A stretch of DNA of 64,000 nt from Bosea sp. NBC_00550 (GTDB taxonomy: Bacteria; Pseudomonadota; Alphaproteobacteria; Rhizobiales; Beijerinckiaceae): positions 2,666,001-2,730,000 of the forward strand of contig NZ_CP102772.1 in the NCBI RefSeq assembly GCF_026020075.1, given 5' to 3'. Shown here piece after piece: positions 45,390-53,422 of this stretch (its first letter is position 1; the number at the start of each line of letters is the position of its first letter). A program made the position numbers and the translations under genes. The notes under the pieces are model-generated. The model had not been told where the DNA came from. It searched no databases and was given only the letters and a program-made list of their open reading frames with translations.

Positions 45390-46169
45390 TCAGCCGCTGC
45401 GAGCGACCCAGCCAAGTAGGTTCAGCCACATCGTCCGGAACATCGGTGCCTGCAGGAAGTCGTTCGGCAGCCAATGCGGTCCGATATCCGTCGTCCAAGC
45501 CGCGCTGCGCCCCTTGCCGGCCGTGCCGCAGACGAGCAGCGGATGGCCGCCCTCCTCCTCCGGCATGCTCAGCAAGACGTCGGCCCCCGGCCTGGCCATG
45601 ACCTCGTTGATGCCGAGGATGTAGGGGAGCGATCCGCCAAGGCCAGCCATGACTGGGTGACTCTGCGCCGACGCTGTCGCGACGGGTTCGATGCCCTCGG
45701 GCATCTCGATGCGGTCGTCATAGGGGTGCATCGTCACGGGCAGCACCGCCTCCACCGGCGTCTTGCAGTAGCGCGCCGCGCCGTTGATGCCCTGGAAGCT
45801 GTAGTAGCCGCCGACCATGATAAGGCCGCCCCCGCCGAGCACATAGTCGCGGATCGCCTTCAGCCGGTTGGGGAAGCGCTTCGACTGGATCCAGACTGCA
45901 GGCGGCAGCAACAGTGTGTTGGCGCCGATGTCGCTGAGGATTATCGCGTCGTATTGCGCCAGTTCCTCGGCGCTTGTTGGGAAGCTCTCGGCCGCCTCAT
46001 GGCAGAGCATATAGGTGAAATCGAAGTTCGGGCCGGCCAGCACCTTCAGGAAATCGTCGGCGCCGCGATGATGCGTCACCGAGGGGAACTGGTCCCAGCC
46101 CTTGATATGGGTCGCGGTCGAGGTCCAGCTCTCGCCGGCCAGCAGGATTTTCTTGGTCATGTCACTCAT
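45390..46169 (-). CDS. Putative glutamine amidotransferase-like protein (GATase1-like)
   Basis: 259 aa with an alpha/beta flavodoxin-like arrangement: ILLAGESWTSTATHIKGWD, YDAIILSDIGANTLLLPP and GGGGLIMVGGYYSFQGI, ending WTTDIGPHWLPNDF. It matches the family of putative glutamine amidotransferases. No glutaminase-type nucleophile Cys context (GxCxG) is seen, so it may not be a true amidotransferase. Start 46169 (MSDMTKK) or 46160 (MTKK, GAGG 10 nt upstream). Follows the binding-protein gene after a stem-loop. Confidence 0.7.
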   Translation of the reverse strand: MSDMTKKILLAGESWTSTATHIKGWDQFPSVTHHRGADDFLKVLAGPNFDFTYMLCHEAAESFPTSAEELAQYDAIILSDIGANTLLLPPAVWIQSKRFPNRLKAIRDYVLGGGGLIMVGGYYSFQGINGAARYCKTPVEAVLPVTMHPYDDRIEMPEGIEPVATASAQSHPVMAGLGGSLPYILGINEVMARPGADVLLSMPEEEGGHPLLVCGTAGKGRSAAWTTDIGPHWLPNDFLQAPMFRTMWLNLLGWVARSG

Positions 46170-46177
46170 GCCTCGTC

Positions 46178-46199
46178 GTGCCGGATAAGCCGCCGGCAC
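46178..46199 (-). promoter_or_regulatory. Intercistronic stem-loop after the binding-protein gene
   Basis: GTGCCGG, 8-nt loop, CCGGCAC: 7-bp stem between the binding-protein stop (46231) and the GATase1-like start. No T-run. Same position relative to a family-5 binding-protein gene as at 15830 and 22951. Confidence 0.5.
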
Positions 46200-46230
46200 A
46201 GGGCCGGCAGCGACCAAGCCGGTGCCGCGC

Positions 46231-47742
46231 TCAGGAAAGCTTGGCGAACTGGAGCTGGAAATTGCCGTCCGGGTACTGCACCCAGTCGAGCGCCTTGACG
46301 GAGGCCTGCAGCGTCGCCGGGAACGCGAGGAACAGCATCGGCGCATCCTGCGCGATGAGGTTCTGCGCCTCGCGGTAGATCTTGGCGCGCTCCGCTTCGA
46401 CCGTCAGTGCGCGGGCCTGTTCGAGAAGCTGCGTAACCTTGTCGCTGTGGTAGCCCGCGAAATTGTTCGGGCCGGTCTTTGTGAAGTAGTTAAACATGTT
46501 GCCGTCCGGATCGGTCCGGCCCGACCATGGCGACATGCACAGGTCGAAATCCTTCTGCCTGAGCACCGTGATGAGGCTGGTGGAATCGATCTGCTTGATC
46601 TCAACCTTGAAGCCGGCCTGATTGGCCTGCGCCTGCAGGATCTCCGCGGTGCGGACCTGCGCCGGGGAGTTCGTCACGGTGATCGAGACCGGCACGGGTC
46701 CGCTGATGTTAGCCTCGGCCAGCAGCTTCTTCGCCGCATCGCTGCCGGGCTTATAGGGTGCGAAGGCAGGATCATAGGCCCAGCCGATCGAGGGAGGGAT
46801 CGCGCCATAAGCGACGTTGCCGGTGCCGAAATAGACCGCGCGCAGTACAGTCTGCGGATCGATCGCGGTCACGAAGGCGCGCCGCACGGCCGGATTGTCG
46901 AAGGGTGCGCGCGTGCAGTTGAGCGAGAACGCGTTGAAGCCCAGGCCCGGCGACTGTTTCAGCGTGACACTGGCCTCGCGCGACAATTGAGCAACCGCCT
47001 GCGCCGGCACGCCATCGACGAGCTGGATCGTGCCCGAGCGCAAATTGGCAAGCCGCACCGTCTCGTCGGGGATCGGGCGGAAAACCAGCCGCTCGATCGA
47101 GGCCGGGCCGCGCCAGTAGCCGGCGAAGCGCTCCAGCACCAGCTCGGAATTCTTAGTCCAGGACACGAATTTGTAGGGGCCGGCACCGACCGCCTTTGCG
47201 GAGAAATCAGCGCCGAGCGCCTTCACCGCCGTCGGCGAGACCATCATGCCCGCGCGGACCGCGACAACCTGCAGGAACGGCGCATAGGGCACCTTGAGCT
47301 TGATCGTGAAGCTCTGCGGCCCGGCTATTTCGATCGTGTCGATCGGCCCGAGTTCGGTCCGGCGCGGCGAGGCGGTCGCCGGGTCGAGCATGCGCTCGAA
47401 ATTCGCCTTCACCGCCGCGGCGTCGAGCGCCGTGCCGTCATGGAAGGTCAAGCCCGGCTTCAGAGTGAAGCGGTAGGCCACGGGGTCGACCTGCTCGGCG
47501 CTGGCGAGGCCGGGCTCGATCTTCATGTCCGGCGTCATGTGCAGCAGCGGCTCGTGCAGGTTGAACGCCACGGCTAGTTCGAAGAACGAGGCCATCAGCG
47601 CCGGGTCGAGCGTCACCGGGTCGGAGACCACGCCGATCGTCAGCGTGCGCGGGCTCTGGGCAAAACCAAGCCCCGACGAGAGCGCGGCGGGCGTGGCCGC
47701 AAGCGAAGCGATCAGGGCGCGGCGGGAAAGTGTGGTCGTCAT
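46231..47742 (-). CDS. ABC transporter substrate-binding protein, family 5
   Basis: 503 aa, starting MTTTLSRRALIASLAATPAA at 47742 with AGAGGA upstream, which gives a Tat-type signal (SRRAL). Standard features: VSDPVTLDPALMASFF, LTFHDGTALDAAAVKANF, VGAGPYKFVSWTKNSEL, FSLNCTRAPFDNPAVRRAF. It is third in the operon after DppB and DppC. Ligand unknown; the divergent kinase operon suggests a sugar- or nucleoside-like compound (inference). Confidence 0.88.
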   Translation of the reverse strand: MTTTLSRRALIASLAATPAALSSGLGFAQSPRTLTIGVVSDPVTLDPALMASFFELAVAFNLHEPLLHMTPDMKIEPGLASAEQVDPVAYRFTLKPGLTFHDGTALDAAAVKANFERMLDPATASPRRTELGPIDTIEIAGPQSFTIKLKVPYAPFLQVVAVRAGMMVSPTAVKALGADFSAKAVGAGPYKFVSWTKNSELVLERFAGYWRGPASIERLVFRPIPDETVRLANLRSGTIQLVDGVPAQAVAQLSREASVTLKQSPGLGFNAFSLNCTRAPFDNPAVRRAFVTAIDPQTVLRAVYFGTGNVAYGAIPPSIGWAYDPAFAPYKPGSDAAKKLLAEANISGPVPVSITVTNSPAQVRTAEILQAQANQAGFKVEIKQIDSTSLITVLRQKDFDLCMSPWSGRTDPDGNMFNYFTKTGPNNFAGYHSDKVTQLLEQARALTVEAERAKIYREAQNLIAQDAPMLFLAFPATLQASVKALDWVQYPDGNFQLQFAKLS

Positions 47743-47798
47743 GATGGTGGTCCTCTGGTTAGTGCCCTGTTGGCAAGTTCTACGGCCGGCTTTTTTGG

Positions 47799-48671
47799 CT
47801 AGGTCGGCCCTGCGTCGCGCGGGTCGAGTTTGTCCCTCAGCCCGTCGCCCAGCAGGTTGAAGCCGAGCACGATCAGGAAGATCGCCAGACCCGGGAAACA
47901 GGCCAGCCACGGCGCCAGATCGAGGAAGCCGATGGCATTGCGTAACATGTTTCCCCAGGTCGGCGTCGGCGGCTGAACGCCGAGCCCCAGGAACGAGAGA
48001 TAGGCTTCGGTGATGATCGCTGAGGCGAAGAGCAGCGAGCCCTGCACGATGACCGGCGTCATGATGTTGGGCAGGATGGTGCGGAACAGAATTCGCGCCG
48101 TGCCCGCGCCGAGCGCCCGGCTGGCCTCGACGAAATCGAGCCGGGCGACGATCAGCGTCTGCGCCCGCGCGATCCGGGCGAAGACGGGCAGATTGACCAC
48201 CGCGATCGCAAGCACGGCATTGGTCAGGCTCGGGCCGAGCACGGCGGTGATGGCCAGGGCGAGCAGAATGCTCGGAAACGCGAAGATCACGTCCATCACG
48301 CGCATCATCAGCGCATCGATCCATCCGCCGAAGAAGCCGGCGACGAGCCCTGTTGCCGTCCCCAGGATGAACGCCGCGGCGACGCTGAGCACGCCGACGA
48401 GGATCGACGCGCGCGCGCCATAGATGACGCGCGAGAAGGTATCGCGTCCGAGATCGTCGGTGCCGAAGAGATGCTCGGCCGAGGGCGGCGAGAGCGTCGC
48501 GATGAAGTCGGGAATGTTGGGGTCATGCGTCGCGATCAGCGGCGCAGCGAGCGCCATCACCAAGGCGAGCCCGACGAGCACGACCCCCGTGGCAGAACGC
48601 GGATCGGCGACAAGCTTTCTCGCCAGCCCGCGCGGCGTGGACGTAAGCACCAGGGTGGGCGCCTGGCTCAA
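47799..48671 (-). CDS. ABC transporter permease, DppC type
   Basis: 290 aa from a TTG start at 48671 overlapping the DppB stop (TTGA). The frame is open further upstream but only inside the DppB gene. LFGTDDLGRDTFSRVIYG, EAA-like ALGAGTARILFRTILPN, and C-terminus GDGLRDKLDPRDAG. No ATPase gene is present in this operon. Confidence 0.88.
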   Translation of the reverse strand: MSQAPTLVLTSTPRGLARKLVADPRSATGVVLVGLALVMALAAPLIATHDPNIPDFIATLSPPSAEHLFGTDDLGRDTFSRVIYGARASILVGVLSVAAAFILGTATGLVAGFFGGWIDALMMRVMDVIFAFPSILLALAITAVLGPSLTNAVLAIAVVNLPVFARIARAQTLIVARLDFVEASRALGAGTARILFRTILPNIMTPVIVQGSLLFASAIITEAYLSFLGLGVQPPTPTWGNMLRNAIGFLDLAPWLACFPGLAIFLIVLGFNLLGDGLRDKLDPRDAGPT

Positions 48672-49609
48672 CTGACCCTCACGCGCGGATCGACCAGCGT
48701 GTAGATCAGGTCGGTGATGAAGTTGATCAGCACGAACAGCACGGCGGTCAGCAGCACGGCGCCCTGCACCACGGGATAGTCGCGGGCGAAGATAGCATCG
48801 ACGGTCAGCTTGCCGATGCCGGGCCAGGAGAAAACCGTCTCGGTGATCACGACGCCGCCGAGCAGTTGGCCGATCTGGATGCCGATCAGAGTGATGATCG
48901 GGATCTGCGCGTTCGGCAGGGCATGGCCCAGCACAACGGCGGATTCGGCCAGTCCCTTGGCCTTTGCGGTGCGGACATAGTCGCTGCGCAGCACCTCGAG
49001 CATCGTCGCCCGCGTCATGCGCATCGTGGCGGCGGCGAGCGCCGCACCCAGCGTCAGCGCCGGCAGCACAAGATGTCGCAGGAAGTCGCCTGGCGCTGCC
49101 AGCGGCGAGGCGTAGCCCGATGACGGCAGGATCGGCAGCCAGATCGACAGGCAAAGGATCAGCAGGATACCCAGCCAAAAACTCGGCATCGAGAGCCCGC
49201 AAAGCGCCAATAGGGAGGCCAGATAATCGCTGGCGCTGTTGCGCCTCGTGGCGGCAATGATGCCTGCCGGCAGCGCGATCGCCAGCGAGATCAGCACCGC
49301 GGCAAAGGCAAGAAGCGCGGTCGGGCCAAGCGCTCCGATCATCAGGGGGAACACCTCGCGCCCGCCCTGGATCGAGCGCCCGAAATCGCCGGTGACGACG
49401 TTGCCGAGCCAAGAGAGGTACTGAACCACGAGCGGCTGGTCGAGCGCGAGCTTCTGCCTGAGCGCGGCGATAGCCGCCGCGTCCGCCTCGAGTCCGAGCA
49501 GCGCCAGCGCCGGGTCGCCGGGCACGAGCCTGATTAGGAAAAACGACACCAGCGACGTCCCGAACAGGACTGGCAACAGGCTGAGCAGACGCGTCAGGAC
49601 AACGAACAT
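48668..49609 (-). CDS. ABC transporter permease, DppB type
   Basis: 313 aa. N-terminus MFVVLTRLLSLLPVLFGTSL, EAA-like region (AKGLAESAVVLGHALPNAQI) and C-terminus DLIYTLVDPRVRVS. First gene of the operon. Its ATG lies 17 bp from the LacI-type palindrome, so the operator probably overlaps the promoter or transcript start. Confidence 0.9.
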   Translation of the reverse strand: MFVVLTRLLSLLPVLFGTSLVSFFLIRLVPGDPALALLGLEADAAAIAALRQKLALDQPLVVQYLSWLGNVVTGDFGRSIQGGREVFPLMIGALGPTALLAFAAVLISLAIALPAGIIAATRRNSASDYLASLLALCGLSMPSFWLGILLILCLSIWLPILPSSGYASPLAAPGDFLRHLVLPALTLGAALAAATMRMTRATMLEVLRSDYVRTAKAKGLAESAVVLGHALPNAQIPIITLIGIQIGQLLGGVVITETVFSWPGIGKLTVDAIFARDYPVVQGAVLLTAVLFVLINFITDLIYTLVDPRVRVS

Positions 49610-49626
49610 GGCTTCTCAGTGTTGGT

Positions 49627-49642
49627 ATTGAACCGGTTCAAT
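49627..49642. promoter_or_regulatory. LacI-type operator: perfect 16-bp palindrome
   Basis: ATTGAACCGGTTCAAT, a perfect palindrome with the central CG step typical of LacI-family operators, in the 145-bp divergent region. It is 17 bp from the DppB start and 112 bp from the start of the LacI-HTH::kinase gene. The encoded HTH is the obvious binder. It is seen directly; binding is inferred. Confidence 0.75.
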
Positions 49643-49754
49643 CGGCGTGATACTTCCCGCCGACCATGCATCTGTCAATGATTGCGTCCATGCAGGTTTC
49701 GCGCCGCCCCATGCATCGGGGCGGGTTGCCCATGGCTGACGGTGGCTGGGCCAC

Positions 49755-50984
49755 ATGAGCAACGAGAGCGCTTCGGGACGCCAGCGCAATGCCACGATCG
49801 ACCACGTCGCGCAGAGTGCCGGTGTGTCGAAGGGAACGGTCTCGAACGTGATCAACGGTCGGGTCCCGGTTGCTCCGGAGACGCGGCGCAAGGTCGAGCG
49901 TGCGATCGCCGATCTCGGCTTCCATCCGGCGGAATCGGCGCGCGCCCTGACCTCTCGCAAACGCATGACCGATCCCGATGCCAGGCTCGATGCCGGCGTT
50001 CCGCGCCTGACCACGGTCGGCTATGTCAGCGTCGATTATTTCGCCTGCCTCGACCGGCTGCCGCAGCGGGAGGAACGGCGCCTGTCGCGTGCGATCATTA
50101 AGTCGATCGGCGGACCGGCGGCCAATGTCGCCGCCATCGCCGCTAATCTCGCCGCGCCCTTCCCCATAGCGGCCTCGCTGATCACCGCGATCGGCGTCGA
50201 CCAGGAGAGCGACTGGGCGGCGGCCGAGCTGGCCGACCGCCGCGTCGATTTGATCGTCCCGCCCGATCGCCGGGCCGGCCGTCTGGTCCGCGCCATCGTG
50301 ATGGTCGAGGCCGACGGCAGACGCACCATCATCAACGAGCCGTCGCGCCTGGCCGAGGTCGATGTCCAGCGCTTCATCGAGGCGACCGACCCCGCCGGCA
50401 TGCGCTGGTGCCTGCATCTCGAAGGCTATCAGGTGCCGCGCCAGATCGGCATGATGGCCGCTGCCCGCGCGCGCGGCTTCCGAACCAGCATGCAGGCGAC
50501 GGGGCTTGCCACGGATTGGCTTGCGCAACATGCCGTGACGATCTTCGCAGCCTTCGACGTCGTCGTCCTGCATCGCGAATCCCTCGCATTCATTCCCGGC
50601 TGCCCGATAGAGCCGGAGGCGGGGCTAAGCCATCTCGCCGACCGCGCGACAAAAGCCGATCTCTGGCCGGAGATCGTCGTCATCACGCTCGGTTCCGACG
50701 GTGCGGCGATCCTGACGCGCGACGGGCGGATCGATCGCGTGACGGCCATCACCGTTCCCGTCGTCGATACGACCGGCGCCGGCGACGCCTTCGTCGGCGT
50801 ATTCCTGGCCGCCTGGCTGAATGGCGTTTCGCCACGCGAGGCCGGCAGCCTCGCCTGCGTCGCCGGCAGTCTCGCCGTGACGCGCTTCGGCGCCCAGGAG
50901 ATACGACCCACGGCCGGCGATCTGATCAGCCGCGCCGGCGATCCCGCCCTTTTGCCATTACATCTGCAAGAAATCGGAGCATAG
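49755..50984 (+). CDS. LacI-type HTH fused to PfkB-family sugar kinase
   Basis: 409 aa. Residues 12-70 are a complete LacI DNA-binding headpiece (ATIDHVAQSAGVSKGTVSNV, hinge-like SARALTSRKR). From about residue 84 the protein is a PfkB/ribokinase-type kinase: VGYVSVDYFACLDRLP, IIKSIGGPAANVAAIAANLA (signature 1) and VVDTTGAGDAFVGVFLAAWL (signature 2, catalytic D344). The usual periplasmic-binding-like sensor domain of LacI is absent. The kinase domain may therefore act as the sensor, with substrate or ATP controlling DNA binding, or the protein may be a bifunctional kinase and repressor. First gene of a three-gene operon with a BtpA-like protein and a ribokinase. Confidence 0.9.
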   Translation: MSNESASGRQRNATIDHVAQSAGVSKGTVSNVINGRVPVAPETRRKVERAIADLGFHPAESARALTSRKRMTDPDARLDAGVPRLTTVGYVSVDYFACLDRLPQREERRLSRAIIKSIGGPAANVAAIAANLAAPFPIAASLITAIGVDQESDWAAAELADRRVDLIVPPDRRAGRLVRAIVMVEADGRRTIINEPSRLAEVDVQRFIEATDPAGMRWCLHLEGYQVPRQIGMMAAARARGFRTSMQATGLATDWLAQHAVTIFAAFDVVVLHRESLAFIPGCPIEPEAGLSHLADRATKADLWPEIVVITLGSDGAAILTRDGRIDRVTAITVPVVDTTGAGDAFVGVFLAAWLNGVSPREAGSLACVAGSLAVTRFGAQEIRPTAGDLISRAGDPALLPLHLQEIGA

Positions 50985-50987
50985 GCT

Positions 50988-51842
50988 GTGTCGCGGTCGA
51001 TCTATCGTGAGAAGCAGAACGCGATCCAGCGCCTGTTCGGGCGGCGAAAAGCTGTCATCGGCGTGATTCATTCGCTTCCACTTCCGGGCTCGCCGCATTA
51101 CGACGGCGATCCGATCGAGCGCATCTACGCCCACGCGGAGGCCGAGGCGCTGCGTTATCGCGATGGCGGCGTCGATGGGCTGATCGTCGAGAACCATGGC
51201 GACATCCCCTTCGCCAAGCCCGACGAACTCGGCCCCGAAACGGCTGCGACCATGGCTGTGATGAGCCATCGCGTCGTGCAAGTGAGCCGATTGCCGATCG
51301 GCATCAACGTGTTGGCCAATGGCGCCATCCAGGCGTTGGCCGTGGCCAAGGCGTCGGGCGCTGCCTTCGTCCGCGTCAACCAATGGGCCAACGCCTATGT
51401 GGCCAATGAGGGCTTCATGGAGGGCAAGGCCGGGGAGGCGAGCCGCTACCGCGCCTGGCTGCGGGCAAGGGATGTCGCGATCTTCAGCGACGTACAGGTC
51501 AAGCACGGCGCCCACGCCATCACGGCCGACAGGACGCTCGAAGAGCTGACCCGCGACAGCGAGTTCTTCGACGCCGACGCCGTCATCGTCACCGGCCAGC
51601 GCACCGGCGACAGCGCGAAACTCGATCAACTCGAGACCGTCCGCAACGCTACGAAGCTGCCGGTCCTGGTCGGCAGCGGCGTGACGACCGAGAATGTCGA
51701 GGCGATCTTCGGTTTCGCCGACGCGGTCATCGTCGCCAGCTCGCTGAAGCATGAAGGCGGGTGGTGGAACGAGGTCGATCCCGAGCGCGTCACTCATTTC
51801 ATGGCGGTGGTCGGTAAGATTCGCGCGAAAGGTGGCGCGTGA
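50988..51842 (+). CDS. BtpA/SgcQ family TIM-barrel protein
   Basis: 284 aa with a GTG start 3 nt after the kinase stop. KAVIGVIHSLPLPGSPHYDG, RDGGVDGLIVENHGDIPFAK, FVRVNQWANAYVANEGFMEG and LPVLVGSGVTTENVEAIFGF are hallmark segments of the family. Biochemical role is not settled: cyanobacterial BtpA is linked to photosystem I biogenesis, and E. coli SgcQ lies in a sugar operon. Its place between two PfkB kinases suggests it acts on a phosphorylated sugar or nucleoside (inference). Ends overlapping the next gene (GTGA). Confidence 0.87.
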   Translation: MSRSIYREKQNAIQRLFGRRKAVIGVIHSLPLPGSPHYDGDPIERIYAHAEAEALRYRDGGVDGLIVENHGDIPFAKPDELGPETAATMAVMSHRVVQVSRLPIGINVLANGAIQALAVAKASGAAFVRVNQWANAYVANEGFMEGKAGEASRYRAWLRARDVAIFSDVQVKHGAHAITADRTLEELTRDSEFFDADAVIVTGQRTGDSAKLDQLETVRNATKLPVLVGSGVTTENVEAIFGFADAVIVASSLKHEGGWWNEVDPERVTHFMAVVGKIRAKGGA

Positions 51843-52735
51843 ACCGCGTCCTCGTCATCGGCAACGCGACCGTCGATCTGATCCTGTCGGTCGCAGAGCT
51901 ACCAGCGCCGGGCGAGACGGTGCTTGCCGATCAAGCCTTTCGCTGCCCGGGCGGCAAGGGCTTGAACCAAGCTCTTGCGGCGAGCCGCCTGGGCGTCTCG
52001 ACAACGCTCGTCGCCTCCATCGGAGACGACCAGGACGGGCGGTTCCTCGATGCCGCATTGGCCGGCGAGTTGCTCGCGGTCGAGTGGGTGGCGTCTACGC
52101 ACCCGACGGACCTGTCAATCGTCTCGATTGCGGCGAGCGGCGAGAACGCCATCGTCAGCACGGCCGCGAGTGCGCGATCCTTGGCGCCGGAATCGGCCGA
52201 AGCCGCGGCCTCTACCCTGGGCCCCGGCGATGTGCTTCTCCTGCAAGGCAATCTCGGGGAGGCCACGACCCATGCCGCGCATCGGGCTGCACGGGCGGCA
52301 GGTGCGCGAACCATCTTCAACACCGCGCCGATCGCCTGGGATCAGCGGGAACTCGCGAGCCAGGTCGACATCGTCGTGGCCAATGCCGGCGAAGTGGAAC
52401 GACTGACATCCCTGAGAAACGAGGCGGCGGCACTGCGGCTTATCGAGGCAGGCGCGGGAACCGTTATCGTGACGCGAGGAGCCTATCACGCCATTCTTGC
52501 CGATCGATCGGGCGTAAGACTGTTTCCGATCGGACCAGTCGGGGTGGTCGATACCTCAGGTGCCGGCGACGTCACGGTCGGAATCCTGGCTGCAGGACTG
52601 GTCTGCGGCCTGGCGATCGACAAGGCTTTAGATGTCGCCCTCACCGCTGCCTCGCTCTCGGTAACGCGGCACGGAACCAGCGCATCTTTCCCGACAGCAG
52701 CGGAGCTCTCGCAGCTTCTCCTCGGCACAGGCTGA
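51839..52735 (+). CDS. Ribokinase-like PfkB-family carbohydrate kinase
   Basis: 298 aa from GTG 51839. VLVIGNATVDLILSVAELPA, signature 1 FRCPGGKGLNQALAASRLG and signature 2 VVDTSGAGDVTVGILAAGL with the catalytic Asp. Closest in layout to ribokinases. With the fused kinase at 49755 it gives two PfkB kinases in one operon, perhaps for two phosphorylation steps or two substrates. Confidence 0.9.
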   Translation: MNRVLVIGNATVDLILSVAELPAPGETVLADQAFRCPGGKGLNQALAASRLGVSTTLVASIGDDQDGRFLDAALAGELLAVEWVASTHPTDLSIVSIAASGENAIVSTAASARSLAPESAEAAASTLGPGDVLLLQGNLGEATTHAAHRAARAAGARTIFNTAPIAWDQRELASQVDIVVANAGEVERLTSLRNEAAALRLIEAGAGTVIVTRGAYHAILADRSGVRLFPIGPVGVVDTSGAGDVTVGILAAGLVCGLAIDKALDVALTAASLSVTRHGTSASFPTAAELSQLLLGTG

Positions 52736-52905
52736 CCGGTTCGCCCTTCCGAACGATCTTCCTTCCGCCAGCCGGTGCGACTGGCCAAGCCGCTCCGGCA
52801 CCAACAGCTTATGAGGGATCGATGGACGACTACATGTAGCCCTCGATTTGCATTTCGTGCATGGCCTAATGTTTTCCACGGGGTCGCGGTGAGATCCACA
52901 GGGAT
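52736..52905. other. Intergenic gap, no gene seen
   Basis: 170 bp between the ribokinase and HNH genes. No terminator hairpin with T-run is visible. Confidence 0.5.
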
Positions 52906-53325
52906 TTGTGGCTGAACGCAAGGCGATTGGCGGGAAATTCGGAAGGTGTCGCGACGCTTGAACGACAGGCGGGAAACCTCGATCCTGTGGTCAGAGAGCG
53001 AATAAGCCGGTTCATCGAGCGCGGCCCCATGGGCGACAAGGTTAAGGTAGCGCGCGGGCATCGGTGTCAAATCTGTGAGGCGACCGGGCTCCACCCTCAT
53101 ACTTTCGCAAAGCGGGATGGCTCGCGTTACGCCGAGGCTCATCATGTCCAACCGGTGTCAAAGCTAATTGCAGGTTCACTAGGAGAGCAAAACATTATGG
53201 TGCTCTGCCCAAATCATCACCGTCAGGCGCACTACGGCGATTTCGAAGTCGTTGAGGAAAATGCGGGGGACTGGAACGTGTCCATCGACGGCGTGAGGCT
53301 TTCCATTGATCGCACGGTCTTGTAA
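52906..53325 (+). CDS. HNH endonuclease domain protein
   Basis: 139 aa from a TTG at 52906 (start uncertain; the ATG at 53029, MGDKVKVARG, would keep the whole domain). HNH motif: RCQICEATG, YAEAHHVQPVSKLIAGS, NIMVLCPNHHRQAHYG, with two zinc-ligand Cys pairs around the HH and N/H residues. Such small HNH proteins are often nucleases of mobile or defence elements. It precedes a DUF4238 gene, which supports an accessory or defence origin. Confidence 0.75.
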   Translation: MWLNARRLAGNSEGVATLERQAGNLDPVVRERISRFIERGPMGDKVKVARGHRCQICEATGLHPHTFAKRDGSRYAEAHHVQPVSKLIAGSLGEQNIMVLCPNHHRQAHYGDFEVVEENAGDWNVSIDGVRLSIDRTVL

Positions 53326-53422
53326 CCCCTGCTTGATAGATCCGACCGGCATCCCGCTCCTGTGAACCGCAATATATTGTGGTCCGCCCGGAGCTCACTT
53401 TACTCAAACGTTGTAGAAAATA

